From contig CALZFC010000021.1 in assembly GCA_945643635.1 (NCBI GenBank), positions 1,097,501 to 1,161,500 on the forward strand: a stretch of DNA of 64,000 nt, given 5' to 3'. This DNA comes from Allodiplogaster sudhausi. Taxonomy: Eukaryota; Nematoda; Chromadorea; Rhabditida; Diplogasteridae. The notes under the pieces are model-generated. The model had not been told where the DNA came from. It saw nothing but the letters and a program-made list of their open reading frames with translations, and searched no databases. A program made the position numbers and the translations under genes. Each line of letters starts with the position of its first letter. Within the stretch, counting starts at the first letter, position 1. Positions 1 through 14,000 of the stretch are shown one piece after another.

Positions 1-1074
1 TGGAGCCCCTACTCCAACTACTGGACCCGCTACAAGGGATACTGGTTAGTTACTTGTAAGGGGTCTGAGTGGAGGGGTCTCTCCATGACACATCTGAATG
101 ACTTCTTACAACAGGTACGACTACGACTACCCGTCGTACTACCGCCGCAACTACTCCTCTGCCTTCGACAACTACCTGCGCACGACGTACACGCCGTACC
201 GCTCCTACGTGCTCGACTCGCTCTCGACGAGTCTGGCTCGCGGTCTCTCCATGTACCGTGCAGGTTCGCCTGCCACAGCAACCGCGACGCGTGCCGCGAC
301 AGCCGCGACGCGCGACGCATGCACGCTTTGCCCATGGAGGAGCAACGGGGGCCAGTGGGCACGCTCGCACCAGCAGGAGAAGCTCCAAGCTACCCTTTAT
401 GACTCATTGCCTGGAGCCAACTTTTGGATTAAAAATCAGAGGGGCTAGTAGAGGACCTTGGAGGTGCTGCATGGTTCTTTTCTAAGACGCTTGAAGTAAT
501 AGCTTTTTATGTGAATATATGATGTCGAAACTCATCGCCCTTCAGGCAATAGATATGGCACTTACTGGATTTGGTGAAGTGCTCGGACCAAGCAGAGCCG
601 TCAAGGGCCGCCTCCTCTCCTCTATTCTTCCTCGCTTTTGTAGAGCCACGTATTTATGGAGCCAATAATCCCTTCTGCCCTCTCTTTCTGCAATGATGCT
701 CCTGACTCAAGATGCCCAATCACTACTTCTACTAACAGTTAGTCGGTTTTCTGCCGTAATGTCACCTCCCCAATCCCCGTATTAACATGTTTAAACTCGC
801 CTTGGTTACCGTCAAGAATGACCTGCTTCAGTAGTGGCGCTTTGGTTTTCCCCAACAGCCTTATCTAGGAGCATGCCGTCCTTGTAGTTTATATAATTTA
901 GGCAACATCACCTTCCCGACCCTCTACAACTACTGGCTGACTCCCAACTACTGGGACAAACGCTTCAAGAATTATCGCGACCTGTACATCACCTACGACA
1001 ACGAAAAGACAAAGATGCCTTCGTACTTTGACCGCCGAGCCCGTGAATACTTTACGCAATGGAACAACTCCTAG
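1..1074 (+). CDS. Trp/Tyr/Arg-rich protein A, 3' part (5' end outside window)
   Basis: Three exons join in frame: 1-44, 115-263 and 902-1074 (stop TAG 1072-1074), giving the last 121 residues. The first intron splits a Trp codon (tg|g). The third exon's start was chosen because it keeps frame with the donor at 264. The product is extraordinarily rich in Tyr, Trp and Arg and has no signal peptide or membrane segment in the visible part. It contains the blocks Y-x-x-Y-W-T-R-Y-K, M-Y-R-A-G-N-I-T-F and W-L-T-P-N-Y-W. The same blocks occur in the same order in the gene at 2426-3415, so the two are tandem paralogues. I do not recognise the family. The aromatic/Arg composition recalls the WYR domain of the insect thick-filament protein flightin, but that is only a compositional resemblance. 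Function is unassigned. Confidence 0.75.
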
Positions 1075-2425
1075 ACTATATCTTAGGCTAGGTATTCAGG
1101 GCTCGTTATTTCCGCAAGGTTGACCGTTCTTTAGAAGGCGAACATCTTCAGTTGTAGTGTCTGTTCATGTCGAAGTAGAGTCCTTTCTTGTATAATTTTG
1201 GCCTTCTTTTCATTGTCTCTTGCCTCGTAGTGCGTCATGTTTTGCTGTCTCACCGTGTATATTCAAATGCTGCCACCTTTACTTCTAACTCTACTCGAAC
1301 CGGCCTTCCGAGAAGGTTGGCAAAATCTTGAGAGAAAAACCTTCGAGCTATGTATGTTCCTTTATCAAATCTTCTCGAGGAGTAGTGTTTCTCTCTCTCT
1401 GTGTTTTAAATTGCATAAAATGCTTTTCAAATGTAAAAGAAAAAGAGAAAAATGTTTGTTTACTTGAAAGCCACGTGAACGAACTGAACTTATTACATTG
1501 GCCAGAGAGAATTCTGAGAAGATAGAAAGAAATAGAGCGTGGAGGCCGCGGAAGAGTGTAATGACATTTGAAGGGAGTACGTGTATGATGAAGACGGAAA
1601 GGACTGCCTAGAGTCGAGCTGGACGGTCAAAATGCAGCCACCAAGATGGAGATATATTAGAATTTTTTCGTTTAATTGACAGATTTAAACGATCTGTGGA
1701 TCTCAATTCTCACATAAATGGGATATTGGAAGAGAGGTCAATGAGTCAGATGAAAGGGTATGAGAAAGTGAATGAACATCGAGGAGGGCAGCTGTTGTTC
1801 CTGTGGCAATGCGTGGGCGAGGTAGAACGACCGATGAAAGGAGAGCGTTGATGACGAGAGAGTGAGAAAAAAGGAGAGAGAGAACGAGTAAGAGGGTTTG
1901 AGAGACAGAGATAGAGAATGAAAGAAAGAAAAAAGGCCAATATAAGACAAGCAGAAATAAAAGCGGAGAAAGGAGACAGACACAGAGAAAACAAAATGAA
2001 GAGAAAAGGATGCAAACGGAGAGTTAGGAAGGTGGAAAAAAGTGTGCAGCAATCCTGGAGGAATGCCATTGTGCCTGAGGCATGAGAGGGAACGGGAGAG
2101 CGATGAAGTAAGCGGGATAAGGGGAAAGGGAATGACAGATAGAGAAGTTAGAAAGAGAGAGAGAGACAGAGATGGAATAAGAGAGAGTAGAATAGAGAGA
2201 AAGTGATTCCGAGACAGGAGAAGCTAAGCTTTTCCAGGCGGGCCTCCGCATCTTCTCCTCTCACTGCCAAACCTTCCCCGCATATCCTTTCAGCCATGGC
2301 AGACCACAATATATTCTTTTATTCTCTTTCTATTTCTACAGTTGGCTGATCGATTTTAGCTAGACAAAATATGCGTGATCATGTTTAATATCATTCAGCT
2401 CGCTTAGCTTGGACAGACCTAAGCC
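1075..2425. other. Intergenic region between the two W/Y/R genes
   Basis: I see no coding exon here. The stretch 1740-2230 is strongly purine-rich on the + strand (GAGA-type low complexity), which creates open frames on the minus strand rich in Ser, Leu and Phe that have no coding character. The promoter of the downstream gene should lie in the last few hundred bases, but no specific element is evident. Confidence 0.6.
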
Positions 2426-3415
2426 ATGTCGAGTAATGGCCCCGTGGTGCGGGCGCGCTCCTCCGTGTGCCTGCCGCGTAGCCGGTCCGTCGAGCGATTC
2501 GGCAAGGTCGGCACGCTCACCAGGTAGAGGGTGTTTTTTTATAGAGCCTTCGAATACTTGATTGTAGGTATCCTAGACCGATAAAACCTTCTTTTCCAGG
2601 GTGGCCTCGGTGCCCCATCTGGACAGCCTTCGCGTGTGCGGTGATCGTTACCGCGCCTCGACCATGCATCGCTACCGTCGTGACTACGACCTGGTTCCTA
2701 CATCCATCTTTCTCGCATAATTCCATTAGGCTCTCTCGTTCGCAGATGGACGACTGGCTTCACGATCGACAGACCTTCTACACGCCTTTCTACTGGCAGA
2801 CGTACCGCTTCGCCGCACGTCGCTCCCTCTACACCGATCCGATCCCGAACAGCCTCCAGTTCGAGTATCCTGGTTTCTGGTTCGTCTTCAGACGCTTGCT
2901 CACTTGACGCCTTCTTGCCAAGTGACGCATCGTGCAGGTCTCGCTACAAGTGGTACACCGATTGGCTGAACCCGACGTACTGGCGCCGTTACCGTGACCC
3001 GAACTACGATCGTCCCCTCTGGAACAGCTGGCGGCCGTGGCAGGTAGGTTCAAATGAATTAAGATTAATTGTTTAATTTAGGGAATATTAAAATGAATAT
3101 AAAGTGTCTGCAATTTAGCTGGACAAAGTGAACGTGAAACGCGCGATTGATATGTACCGCAACGGCCTGATCGACTTCAAGACGCTCGACAAGAAGTGGA
3201 TCGAGCCTACGGCTCTCGGACGACGTGGCAAGGACTGGTCCGATGTCTATCTTCCGGCCGGTCAGTCTTCTTTAGTCTCAATCCTGAGTGCGGCTGCCTA
3301 TTTCAACGCTTCTTTGAATTATTGATCTAAAATATCGGATAGAAATAAAAGAAATAAACCGCTTGCAGCTCGCTACGGCGCCCACCGCTACTTCTACTCT
3401 TTCGGGTCGTACTGA
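2426..3415 (+). CDS. Trp/Tyr/Arg-rich protein B, complete
   Basis: Six exons close perfectly in frame: 2426-2523, 2600-2693, 2746-2879, 2938-3043, 3119-3260 and 3369-3415, giving 206 residues. The ATG at 2426 is the first in the exon. Residues 1-60 are Ser/Arg/Val-rich and probably flexible. From about residue 65 the chain is dominated by Tyr, Trp and Arg and ends in S-F-G-S-Y. Its blocks W-S-R-Y-K, W-L-N-P-T-Y-W and M-Y-R-N-G-L-I-D-F match gene A (1-1074) in order and spacing, and again a Trp codon is split by an intron next to the RYK block. It has no transmembrane segment or recognised domain. A structural cytoskeletal or cuticular role would fit the composition but is inference. An AATAAA at 3438 fits a short 3' UTR. 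Confidence 0.82.
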
Positions 3416-3437
3416 GGCGTGATGAAGGACGAAAAAC

Positions 3438-3443
3438 AATAAA
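3438..3443 (+). promoter_or_regulatory. Polyadenylation signal AATAAA
   Basis: A canonical AATAAA lies 22 bases after the stop codon of W/Y/R protein B, which suggests a very short 3' UTR. Confidence 0.5.
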
Positions 3444-3689
3444 AAGATGTTTAACTAACAAATCGATCGTACTCTTTGTACCTTGTAATTACATACGTAC
3501 GCTTAATTGGTTTTTTTTCTATGCACTTTCATGCATTTCTACATCTCTTTGTTTGAGCATCTTCGCTCTTGTCATAAACAAAGAAGATATTAAGAGCTGG
3601 AACTCATTAGACACTCTTGCAAGCATGACCATACGAACAAAATTCTATCATAATGATATTGTATTGGGCACCAATGACAATCTGAATGA

Positions 3690-6050
3690 CTACTGCAGCG
3701 GAACAGTAAATTGTCTCAAGACTGTGTGTCTACAGCTGAAAAGAGGTCCGCTGGTGAAGGAAGGTGATTTCCATTTCCAACTAGCATTTCTTTAATATAA
3801 TTTAATAAATGCTTAACAGAAGTCATATGTCTCAAACATATTTGGATATACATATGTATGAAGGAGCAAACGGAGATAGAGCATAATTTTACATACTTAG
3901 CAGAAGAAGAAAAAAGAAAAAAGTGAAACATGTATGCTTCATAAAATCCAGTAAAGAGAACCCGAACGCTATCCCGGCCGTGGAAAAGTATGTATGTTTG
4001 GCTTGAACGATAAAAAGACGTTCCCAATCTACATAAATGTGTTGTCAAATTTGTGTCGCCTCATCTGCGTCTTGCGTCAGTAAGACGGACTCACCAGTCT
4101 CGGACGGTTGACTCAGACACCTGCTTCTGAATAGCACACAGAGCATAACAGAAACGACAGTATTCTTGAGTTGAAACAGATCTCTCAATACACAATACTT
4201 CACTCTTTCGAGACACACCTCACGACTTCAGTGCTGTTGTTTCGTTTCTGCCATGGTTTGCACTCCGTGATCATCTGAACAAAATGCTTCCTTTTTGTTA
4301 ATTGATTTAGAACACAGAAATGTGAATGTAAAAAAGAAAAGAAGATGAAAAGAATGTAATTAAACACCTGCACGCGTTTTCCATGACCAGAGCCACTGCC
4401 ACTGGTCGAGCTTCTTGCTTGCTCTGCTCGACTGAAGCAAGGACAGGCCTTCAGCCATGGCAGCGTCCGCATGAACTCGTCTCGGAATGTCTCGTTCATC
4501 CACGAATACAGAATGGGATTGGCGCACGTCGCTGTCATGCTGATGAGGTGCGAGAAGAGGAAAAAGGTCGGGAAGTGCGTCTTGATCATCCAGTTGTCCA
4601 TCTTGATGTCACGCAACACGTTTCTGAATTTAAGTCAGTTTCAAGGAGTAAATCAAAGAGGTGACTCACAGAACGTTGAACGGGAACCAGCACACAACGA
4701 AGAGGAAGACCATGGTGAGAATCATGGCGAGCAGACGCTGCTTTCGGCGAGCTTCAGCCAACCGCTCGCTCGACCAGCGACGAGCAGAAATGAAGTGCCA
4801 GATCAGTCGATAGCTCACGCCGATGATCAAAACGGGCAGGACAAACTGTAATAGTCTGCTACTTTGAACAACTTCTAACTCTTCATACACATGTAGCTCA
4901 TTATATACTACCATCAAGTGACTAGCTCTTATAAGCCGCGAGATAAATGCCACTTGAGTGTTTGTATTTGAAGGGTAGAGAGACCTGCAGCAGCATGACA
5001 GCGAGCCCGTAGATGGTGCGGATGTGCTTGGCTTGCCAGTGCTCTGAGCAGATGCTAAAGTTGCACGGGTCACGAATGCGGATGAGGCGCATGTTGATGG
5101 CCAGTGGAGCGACCAACGCAACCGAGATTGTCCAGATCAGCATGATGATCATGAAGCACATCTTTAAAAATGATTATAAAAGAATATTAATTGGAAATGT
5201 TTTGCTACTTAAAGCGTTTTCTCGCAATTAATTCCATTGAAAAATATCTCATGAATAAATTCGTCAATAATTCATGACAAATGTAGGTAAGCTAGCAACC
5301 TTTTTGCTCATCCGGTCATTAATGTTGAGCGTATTCGAGTAGTGCACAATGACAACATAGCGGTCGATTGCAATCGCCATGAGGGTGAGCGAGCTGTTGA
5401 ATATCGAGGCTCCCTAGCAACGGAGATTTGTTATGCCATTTTTCTCACTCTTAAATATCTTATTTAAGACAAATCCTCTAATGGAATGCGAGAGCATAAA
5501 GAGGGCCCACCTGGAAGAGTGGCAGCCCATGACACATCAATTCTCCCCAGACCCAGTAGCCAATGAAGGTGTAGGCCGGCGTCACCCATAGAGACCTGCA
5601 AACGAAAACTAAAGTACATTTAGTAGAGAAACAAAGGTTGCGAAAAAGTTCTTAGCATTTTGACAACTCTTGCTGCTCGGATTCGGATGCTGAACGCCAG
5701 GATGCAAATCCAGAAGTATGTATGACGACTGCGGCCATTATCAACAAAAGAATACAACTCTTTTCTAGACAAGTAGACACCCACCACAAGAGCCTGGACA
5801 ATAGCGCATGTTTTGAACAGCATAGTAGTCTATTGTTGGCACGCGTTTTAGCATGCGGCAGTTCTATGCTTTTTCTTCTTTCTTTATTCTTCTTCTCTCT
5901 CTTTTTCTGAATGACGCGTACGTGGAGGCGACGAGAAGGTCGGAGCACGCGAGATTCATGATGAAGATGTTGGTCACCGTGCGCATGTGAGGGCGGCGCA
6001 GGACGACGTAGGCCACCAGCATGTTCCCGCTCAGGGAAACCTCAACCAGA

Positions 6051-6111
<61 letters not shown>

Positions 6112-7430
6112 GCTAGCTGTCCTACTGTTCTTATATTCAATCTCTATCTCTCGATTCTTACGCTCTTTCATCGCCCTCCATTCTCATACATAAATCATCC
6201 ATTCCATTAATTCATCGACAAAGAATCCTTCTTGTTGGAGATTGCTTACCAAGAAAACAACGAAGTACAAGAAGCTGATGACGATGCGAAGTGGTCGGAG
6301 ATGCAGCAAATGCTGAAAGAAGAGAGCTTTTCTACCTACCCACTTCAACGAAATCAGAAACGTGATTTAAGTATTCATCATTGAAGTGGCATTACCTCAT
6401 TTTAACAAAACAATTGTAATAATAAAAATACTTGCAAGGTCATTTTCATTGAACGTGTTAGGTATTATGGAAGAATAATTTAGTCTTTCTTTCAAAGAGA
6501 AAAAGCTAGGCAAACCATTAGCTATTTCAAAAGCATGTTGTTGTAGAAACTGCAGTCATCATGGTTGCCGCAAACCCAGTCCCTTTGTTAGTCTTTCGCC
6601 CACGAACATTGCTTACAAGTGTTCATTTTTGTGCCCATGAATCTTTTTTCAAGTCAACCTTATCGTTCTGCTCATCCCGAACCATATTAAAGAATATAGA
6701 ACTCGTAGAGAATTATGAAAAGCGCATCGCAGAAGATGAAAAGAATCGTTAGTCACTTTTTCTCATCATCTTTGATAGATTGGCCATCCCAATTCTTTGA
6801 AAAGAGGGTCGCCAAGGCGTTCTTTTCAAAAAATATTGCGCAAATGCGCATTAGAAGTCTCTTCATGAGATGCTTTCGAATATAGCAGCTGCAGATTGCA
6901 CTGAACAAGTGAAAAGAACAACAAAATTATCTATCTTGCACTTCCGATCCTTTTTGTATATTCAGTTTATTTGCCATTTAAGAGCGGAGGCGAGCGAAAC
7001 ATCTTTAGAGAGTTGCAAATGTAACTGTGCCTAATAAAGAACATATTTGAGGTTTTTATATATTTTTCCTCCGTTGTGGCTGTAATTTTACATTTACTAT
7101 TAAATCATAATTGCAGCTTTAATGTAACATCAAAACAAGTTTAGTTCGTAGTTATAATCGTATTATATACCGCACTAATTCTTATTACTGCATATATTAA
7201 GCTGTATACAATATTTAAGTTTTCTGCTCCGCGTCTGAACAAAAGCAATCTGTTGTTTTTTCCAAGAAGGAAACTTAACTATTCATATAAACCTGTGGTA
7301 TTTTCGTTATTAAACTGAAGAAAAAGCTTACATCCCGAACGACACATTGGACATCGTATCCAGGAGTGGTCGGAGCGAGTGAAAAACTCGAGGACGAGAA
7401 GTTAGCCTTAGGCCATGCCATGGTGCCCAT
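3690..7430 (-). CDS. Class A GPCR, neuropeptide Y/F-like receptor
   Basis: Ten exons on the minus strand keep frame throughout: 7332-7430, 6250-6312, 5922-6040, 5511-5595, 5300-5413, 4985-5161, 4670-4845, 4368-4623, 4095-4126 and 3690-3735, for about 388 residues. The start ATG at 7430 is followed by a short Ser-rich N-terminus. Hallmarks in order: G-N near the end of TM1, N-L-A-C-S-D in TM2, a Cys before TM3 (M-C-H-G), D-R-Y-V at the end of TM3, C-W-F-P-F in TM6 and N-P-I-L-Y in TM7. A C-C-like tail follows. The loop between TM4 and TM5 has the second Cys (C-S-E-H-W), as in NPY/NPF and nematode NPR receptors. The receptor would couple peptide binding at the plasma membrane to G proteins. The two last, very short exons are chosen on splice signals alone and are uncertain. 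The ligand is not predictable. Confidence 0.85.
6049..6110 (+). repeat. (CT)n microsatellite in a GPCR intron
   Basis: A nearly pure run of CT dinucleotides lies between the exons ending at 6040 and starting at 6250, interrupted by single T insertions. It explains the Ser/Leu-only open frame there. Confidence 0.9.
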
Positions 7431-8747
7431 CCTGTTTGGCGCTTCGGCCTCCCTCGTGGATGCGCTTTCCTGAAGAAGTCCTGTTCAACGATGTCCATCC
7501 TTGTTATAAAGAAGTCTTTTCTATGTCGACAATGGTCGGGCGGGATTCAGAAAGGCCTCCTTATACTGTGCAGTTTTCAAAGAACAGGCATTAAATACGC
7601 GGAGTACGCATGGTACATTCAATAGCCGATGGCATCCTTTTCTTTCATATATAGTTCAAAAATACATTTCTTTATATCCACATGCAAAAAGGGGTTGATT
7701 GTCGTCTAAACACCAAAGACATCCATGGATGACATGTATTCAGACGGCAGAGATGTAAAAGACTCGTGTAGGCGCAAGCATTGCAGATGCTAATATGAAC
7801 ATACTACGTATATTCATGACAACACGACCGAACACACACACGTCAAAATATTTTTGTGTGTGCTTGCTCCAGATGAGACTTTGGGAGGGACATCCATATG
7901 TACATGGACAGCAACAGATATGCTGGAAGAGTTATGTTGATGAAGACCATAGGGAAGGGGGCATATGCGTGTTAGGGAGCAGAAAGGAAGACAACCCGCT
8001 GCAGTCTAATTCCTGCCTCTCACAGTATACATTGACAAATGGGAACTAACGAAGCACGGGCTTTGCTGGCTGTCTTCTACGAGATACCAAAAACAGTCAT
8101 ATCCTTGCTCTTCTTTCAGCCATTATCATCAGGGTCGCGTAGCAACGGTCTGTCGAGTAATGTGGAACAACGAATGTATTATTTCAGTCTTATTTTCGGT
8201 TTGATTAATTATAGTAACGGATGTTAATAAATTGTATTAAATTACGATTATTGTAAATAGAGCCACATTTGAAATCAATTCTGTCTAGTTGATTGAGAGT
8301 TTATTGAGCAGAAGCTTGTTTTTTAAATCTAAAATCAGAGATGACAGGAGGAGGGGGAGGGGGGGGGGTTCATGCCTGGAAATCAAGTCTTATCCAACTT
8401 GTGCATGCATCCTAATCAGTGCCATTCACATTCAGGAATTGAATAAGACATCACTTCGGATGACGTCTCATATGGCAAAAGAAAAAAACGCCTTTAGATT
8501 TGTTTTCGTTTCATTTGCCTCATTTAAAAATGACAGACGCGGAAGTCGACAACATTTCGTATGAGGGAGAATCTTCGAGTTCGAACCGTCATGCTCACCA
8601 CCTGTCTCTCTCTCTCTCTCTCTCTCACTGATTCTCTCCCTGTTTTATCTTTCTCCGTTTCTCTCTACCTCTCTCTTTCTCTCCCTGTCTTCTCTCTCTC
8701 CATTTCTTTCTCTCACTCCCTGTTTTCTCTCTCTCTCCCGTTTCTCT

Positions 8748-8779
<32 letters not shown>

Positions 8780-11024
8780 TTCTTTTGTTCCATACATAAC
8801 CTTCGCCCTCTCACTACTTTCTACACATTCTACCCGTCTGACTATTGCAACTATAAATAGATTCATCATAGTGGAAGGAAATCCCTGTCTGAAAAAAATT
8901 TCCTAGAAGATTTGAACGAGACGCTGCTAAACAAAACAGTGTTCATGTTGTACAGAGATGAAAAGTCAACAGGGGGGGGGGAGTTCAATAAATAATTTAT
9001 CAGACATACAAAAAAGGCCCGCTAACATTGTTGACACTCGTCTTAATGAGATAGACACCACTGGGGTCGGCGTGGACCAGACACGGAACGGACAGAAGGC
9101 AAAGGCGGAGTGTGAAGCTTCTCGAGGGCGCAAAGGGCACGCCCCTCCCCACTTTCAAGCCACTCCCTCAGTCATCGTTTCATATGCATTTAGAGAGGAG
9201 TGCAGAACCAGCGAGTGATTGGCAGTTGATGGCTGACTCCTTCAAAAAAAACCAAAGCGAATAGGAAGAACAGACGGCTCACTTCTTTTGTGCTTCCTCC
9301 AGGTTGTGTGTATGTTGATGAGAATAGCCGATTCAATAGAAGCATCGGAACAATTAATGACGATTTCACTTCGAATTCCTTTGTTATGAGGCATATAACG
9401 CTTTTCTCCATGAAATAACTTAGGAGAACGGGGAGGGTGGAATAAGTGAATGAGAGCCTTTCCGGCAAAAAGATGAAAGTGCACCATGCACGTTAAGATG
9501 GGCTCTCCTGCTGGAATGAGAAACGGCGGAAGTCTCCGGAGAGGGCTATCATTATTGACTCTTAGGCCAAACAACGGACGACGACCTCATAAGGTGGTGC
9601 CAAGTGCCTCTGGGCAAAGGAAAGAGATTGAAGGAAGCTGTGGTGGAGGTTTGATGAGACACAGAGAGAGAGAGGGAGAGAGAGAGAGAAAGAGAGAGAT
9701 CTACGATGAATAGGTGAGAGCTAAATAAAAAGACAAGAAAGGAGATTTCACGTTTCGTGTGGCAAAAAAAGAATTTGTGGTAACGAGAGAGAGAGAAAGA
9801 GAGAGAGAGAGAGTGAGAGAGAAGAGGATGCATAGGGTGCTTTGAAAGGGTTATCCCTTGCTCTCTTAGCCGAAAGGCAATTCTCCCTCGAGGAGACAAA
9901 AGGGAACAGACCACCGCATGCGACTCTCGCCCCCTCCAGAGACTGAGATAAACAATCCCCCACTCATCACGACGACGCTTGTCTCGTGCATCATGCAACG
10001 CAAGAGATGACAGAGATCAACAAATATACAATCGCCTTTCAGCACAAATGTTATTCAAATACACGGAAGTGAAAAAATCTGAAGACAAACGCAATAGGGA
10101 AGAGAAATATTAATGCACACGAGGAAATTAGCATTGGACAAAGTGTAATCAAAGTTCGGGCTCGGCAGACAAAACGTTCTTGTAACGCATTACCTTTACC
10201 TCTAATCAAGAGTGATACAATTATCTCTCAATATCCGATATGCAGAACGGCGAGCATGGAGCGAATACAATTGCAGCGACGCATCTTACTTTCTTACTCA
10301 ATCTCTCTCTCTCTCTCTCTCTCACTCACAGGCACACGAACACTCTCTTTCCCTCTATTTCTCTCTTCCCTCTTCTCTTACTTTCCCTTTCTATCTCGAT
10401 CTCTCTCTATTTTCCCTTATGTCTCTCCAACTTTCTGCCCCAAGTCATTCTCTGTTATGTTTTGAGGCCGGCCCGCATGACTGCCGCCGTCACAGTGCCT
10501 CCTTCTCTCTTTTTTTTTATAGCAGCAAGCAGCACAATCCAATGTCCAATCTTCATCAAGCAAAGAAAAAGTGTCCTATCATTCATTGCGCAAGCACGAA
10601 AATGAACATTTTCTTTAGTCCAAGCGTACTCGGCAAAAGAGCGGCGAGCAGAGAATGCCAGATCGGCAGAAATATTTTTCATTCTGGATAGGGATTTTTG
10701 ATAAAGAAACAGGCTGATAGCAACAAATGAAAGGCACATCCGCGAGGAAAAAAGATCGAGGAAAGAATACGGTACTATTCACGCTATTTTAAATAGGGTT
10801 TCTTCTAGGCCGGACCGTAGTGATACATCATAACTCCTTGATGGGAAGAAGAATGTGGTTAGAGAGGCCTTTCGAGTGGTATCTGATTGAGATGCCAGAT
10901 CGGAGTGGGCCGACGGGTTCTGGAGCGGCGGAGGAGGCAGGCAGTATCGCGTTGCGTAATCTCTCCAAAACAACTTACTTAGATGCGGGGGGAGAGAGAG
11001 AGAGAGAGAAAGATGAGTGTGGAC

Positions 11025-11067
<43 letters not shown>

Positions 11068-14000
11068 CGAAAGGAGCGAGAGAGGAACGCGAGAAGAGGA
11101 ACGTCATCACTGCACCGCCGAAAAGCAAAGCAGAACGCGAACTTACGAGGTTCCAAATGGAACCAACGATTAGCAAGCTTAGTGGCTAATCCATGTTTTT
11201 CTACAGCCCTCTTGACTCGTCTCATCCCTTTGAGAGAGAACAAAGACGGAACGTCACGATACTAACAATTAAACATTCGCGCATAAGCACAAACAGAGAT
11301 CTTCATCAAAATCTCTAGCAATTACAGAAGTAAATTGTCTAAAAGTTGGACACGGAGATAGGACTAACAAGCACACGTCATCCAATATTTAAGGGACGAG
11401 ATGAATTCTTTTAGGCTGATCTTTTTAAAAAATTTGTGCTCACAGTAAATAAAGTAGTATTTTGTCCTTAATGACAGCGAAACAAAAGAGGATGAATCAG
11501 AGAGTTCTCTGTTATATAGGATATCGCTGATTACTCAGAGCGGCTTAGCAAGACTAATAATAATCCACCGGCGCAATCTGGCAGCTGAGTTCTTGAACCA
11601 CGCCATAACTCTGATGCCCAGGCGAGCTGTCATGAACCCCGAGATCTCTACCTAAAAGCAGACCGATAAACCCGCTTATGGTTATGGCATTTCAAAAAAG
11701 TCTGAGTCGATGGAAACATAAATGATGTTCTCTTCATTCAAAGCACTGGATACTGACCAGAAATACATATGAAGCGAAATATGAATAAATCGTGATAGAT
11801 AGTTGTGGACCACAAGTCATTGCTATGTGTAAAAGTTTTTTTTTGCATATTTACAAAACAACATACAAAATTGTGCATGAGGCATACGTATGTATCTGAA
11901 TCCAACCAGCAAATGAACTTTTCCAATGTTCTGCTTGGATATATATATATTTATTTATTTGTATACATATGTACCTACATACATATATGTGTGTATATGC
12001 AGCTTGAAAGTATTCCTTCACTATTTCGTCTTGTGCAGAGAGCGCCTTACATTTTCGCTGTCGCAAAATTCAATTACTTTCTAATCAAATTGAACGCAGA
12101 GACTGATTAGAAGACAGCAAGAGCCAAAAGATATCTCATCTCGTGCAGGCACACGGCAGGGAGAGACACGTATACGTATGCAGAAAAAGGCTCACATCCT
12201 CAGAATTCTCTATCTTCCCACCTGGCACAAAAGAAAAGAATTACCCAAGCACAAAGTGAGATCGTATCAAGTCGGATAAATTAAAGCACGAATGTTGATG
12301 CTTGCATTCCCAATTATGCCTCACTTGTCTTGCACGTTACGCAAAGACGAAGGAGAATTGTACAATAAGAGCATGGTGAGGGAGAGAGGAGGAGAGACGA
12401 AGAGGAAAGGGCCAACAATCCGTCCGGATATCAGAAGGTAAGGGAGGAGAAAACTGATAGCTCCATAGATAGCAAGTTATCACACTATTTATATCAAGCT
12501 GCCCCAAGCGCTAGAGTCAGAATGAGGGATTGAATGGCAATTGTCTAAATAGAAGTTCAAATATACTGACTGAGTGCCTACTCTATCGCTTCATTTCCTG
12601 TGCATTATCTCCACGTTCACTCACATGTTTTTCCATCTCTCCCATCAATAAAAAAAACGTTAATCCCACCTCTAACAATTATTTACTCCTACTTCGCCTT
12701 TCGCGATCTTTTCTCTCTCTCTCTTTCTCTCTTTTGGTTCGATCTAGCCATGCAATTCATTGCCTGCCAAGCATGACCTCAGTCTCATCAGCAAAAAAGG
12801 GTATGTAATTGTTGCTGCTCTGACGAAACATCACGATCTCCCCCAATAGTCGTCCTTTCACAGCTAACTTCGCTCACTTCGTGCCACATTGTCCTTTCTC
12901 AAATTGCTTCCGAGAATGTCAGAGAAACAGAGGGCCCGGGGGCACGGAAACCATCTGCCACTGCGCGAACATTTCGTCGTCGGTAAAGCTAATCCAATTT
13001 TGTCTCCAGAACATGAAAAAAGTGCAACACTGAAGAATATATGTATGTACATGTACAACGAGATCATGGCGAATTTAAATTAATAATTAGCTAAAAGCGG
13101 CTACCAGTCGAGAGCGGCAAGTTCGAACTTTGGTCCTGACGCGCGTGGCCAAGTCTATACACACGTCCGCTGCCATAATCTACCACATCAATCTCTTCTC
13201 CGTTAACGTTGAAGAATAGAAAAGAACATCGAAGAAGATGAACGAAACCGATGCGAAATGGCACAAATGGTAGAGGAAAAACGTAAACGGAGGCGAAACA
13301 AAGCATTTGGAGAGAAGGAGAAGAGTCTGGAAGTGGAGGGCGAGGCAACTTTGGGAGCAGAAGTTCAGGATGCTCGATTCCACACGTGGTTAGCTGAGCA
13401 GAGAGGATGCTGCTAGGCCCTCCCTCCCCCTCTCTCTCCCTACCCTATCCGCTTTCTCTCTCTCTCTCTCTCTCCCTCTTCTCTCTCTCTCCTTTCTCTC
13501 TTTCGCTGCGCTTTTCCTTGTCCTAGAGCAGCACACACATTAATGGGGAGCGGGCGCCATGAAGTGTTGTGCGGCGGGGATGACAAGGGGCGCGAGGACA
13601 AGGAGAGCGAGATGGACGAGAGCCAGCAGGACGAGAAGACGGACGGCGCCGGCGGCCAAAAGCTGCATCCACGAGGAGGAGGAGGCGGAAGAGGAAGAGG
13701 AGACTGGCAGGGCATATGCCCCCTCCAGCCCGAGCCGTCTTGGCCGCGCAAAGATTCGCTCGAGTGCTTCAGCGACCTCCTGGAGAAAGAAAGGCTCTTC
13801 ATATTATAGCCCCCAAGACGGCCCTCCACCGTTCGCCCCTCCTTCCATTCCGGAACAAATGCCTTCTTATTTCCACCCCCCACTCAATACGAAGCCCGGC
13901 TTAGGAAAGCTCTCGTTTTTCTCTATCTCTCTCTTCCTCTTTCGCTTTATTTATCCTGCTTTCATGGAGCAACAGGCCCACCCAGCATCTGGAAAGATTC

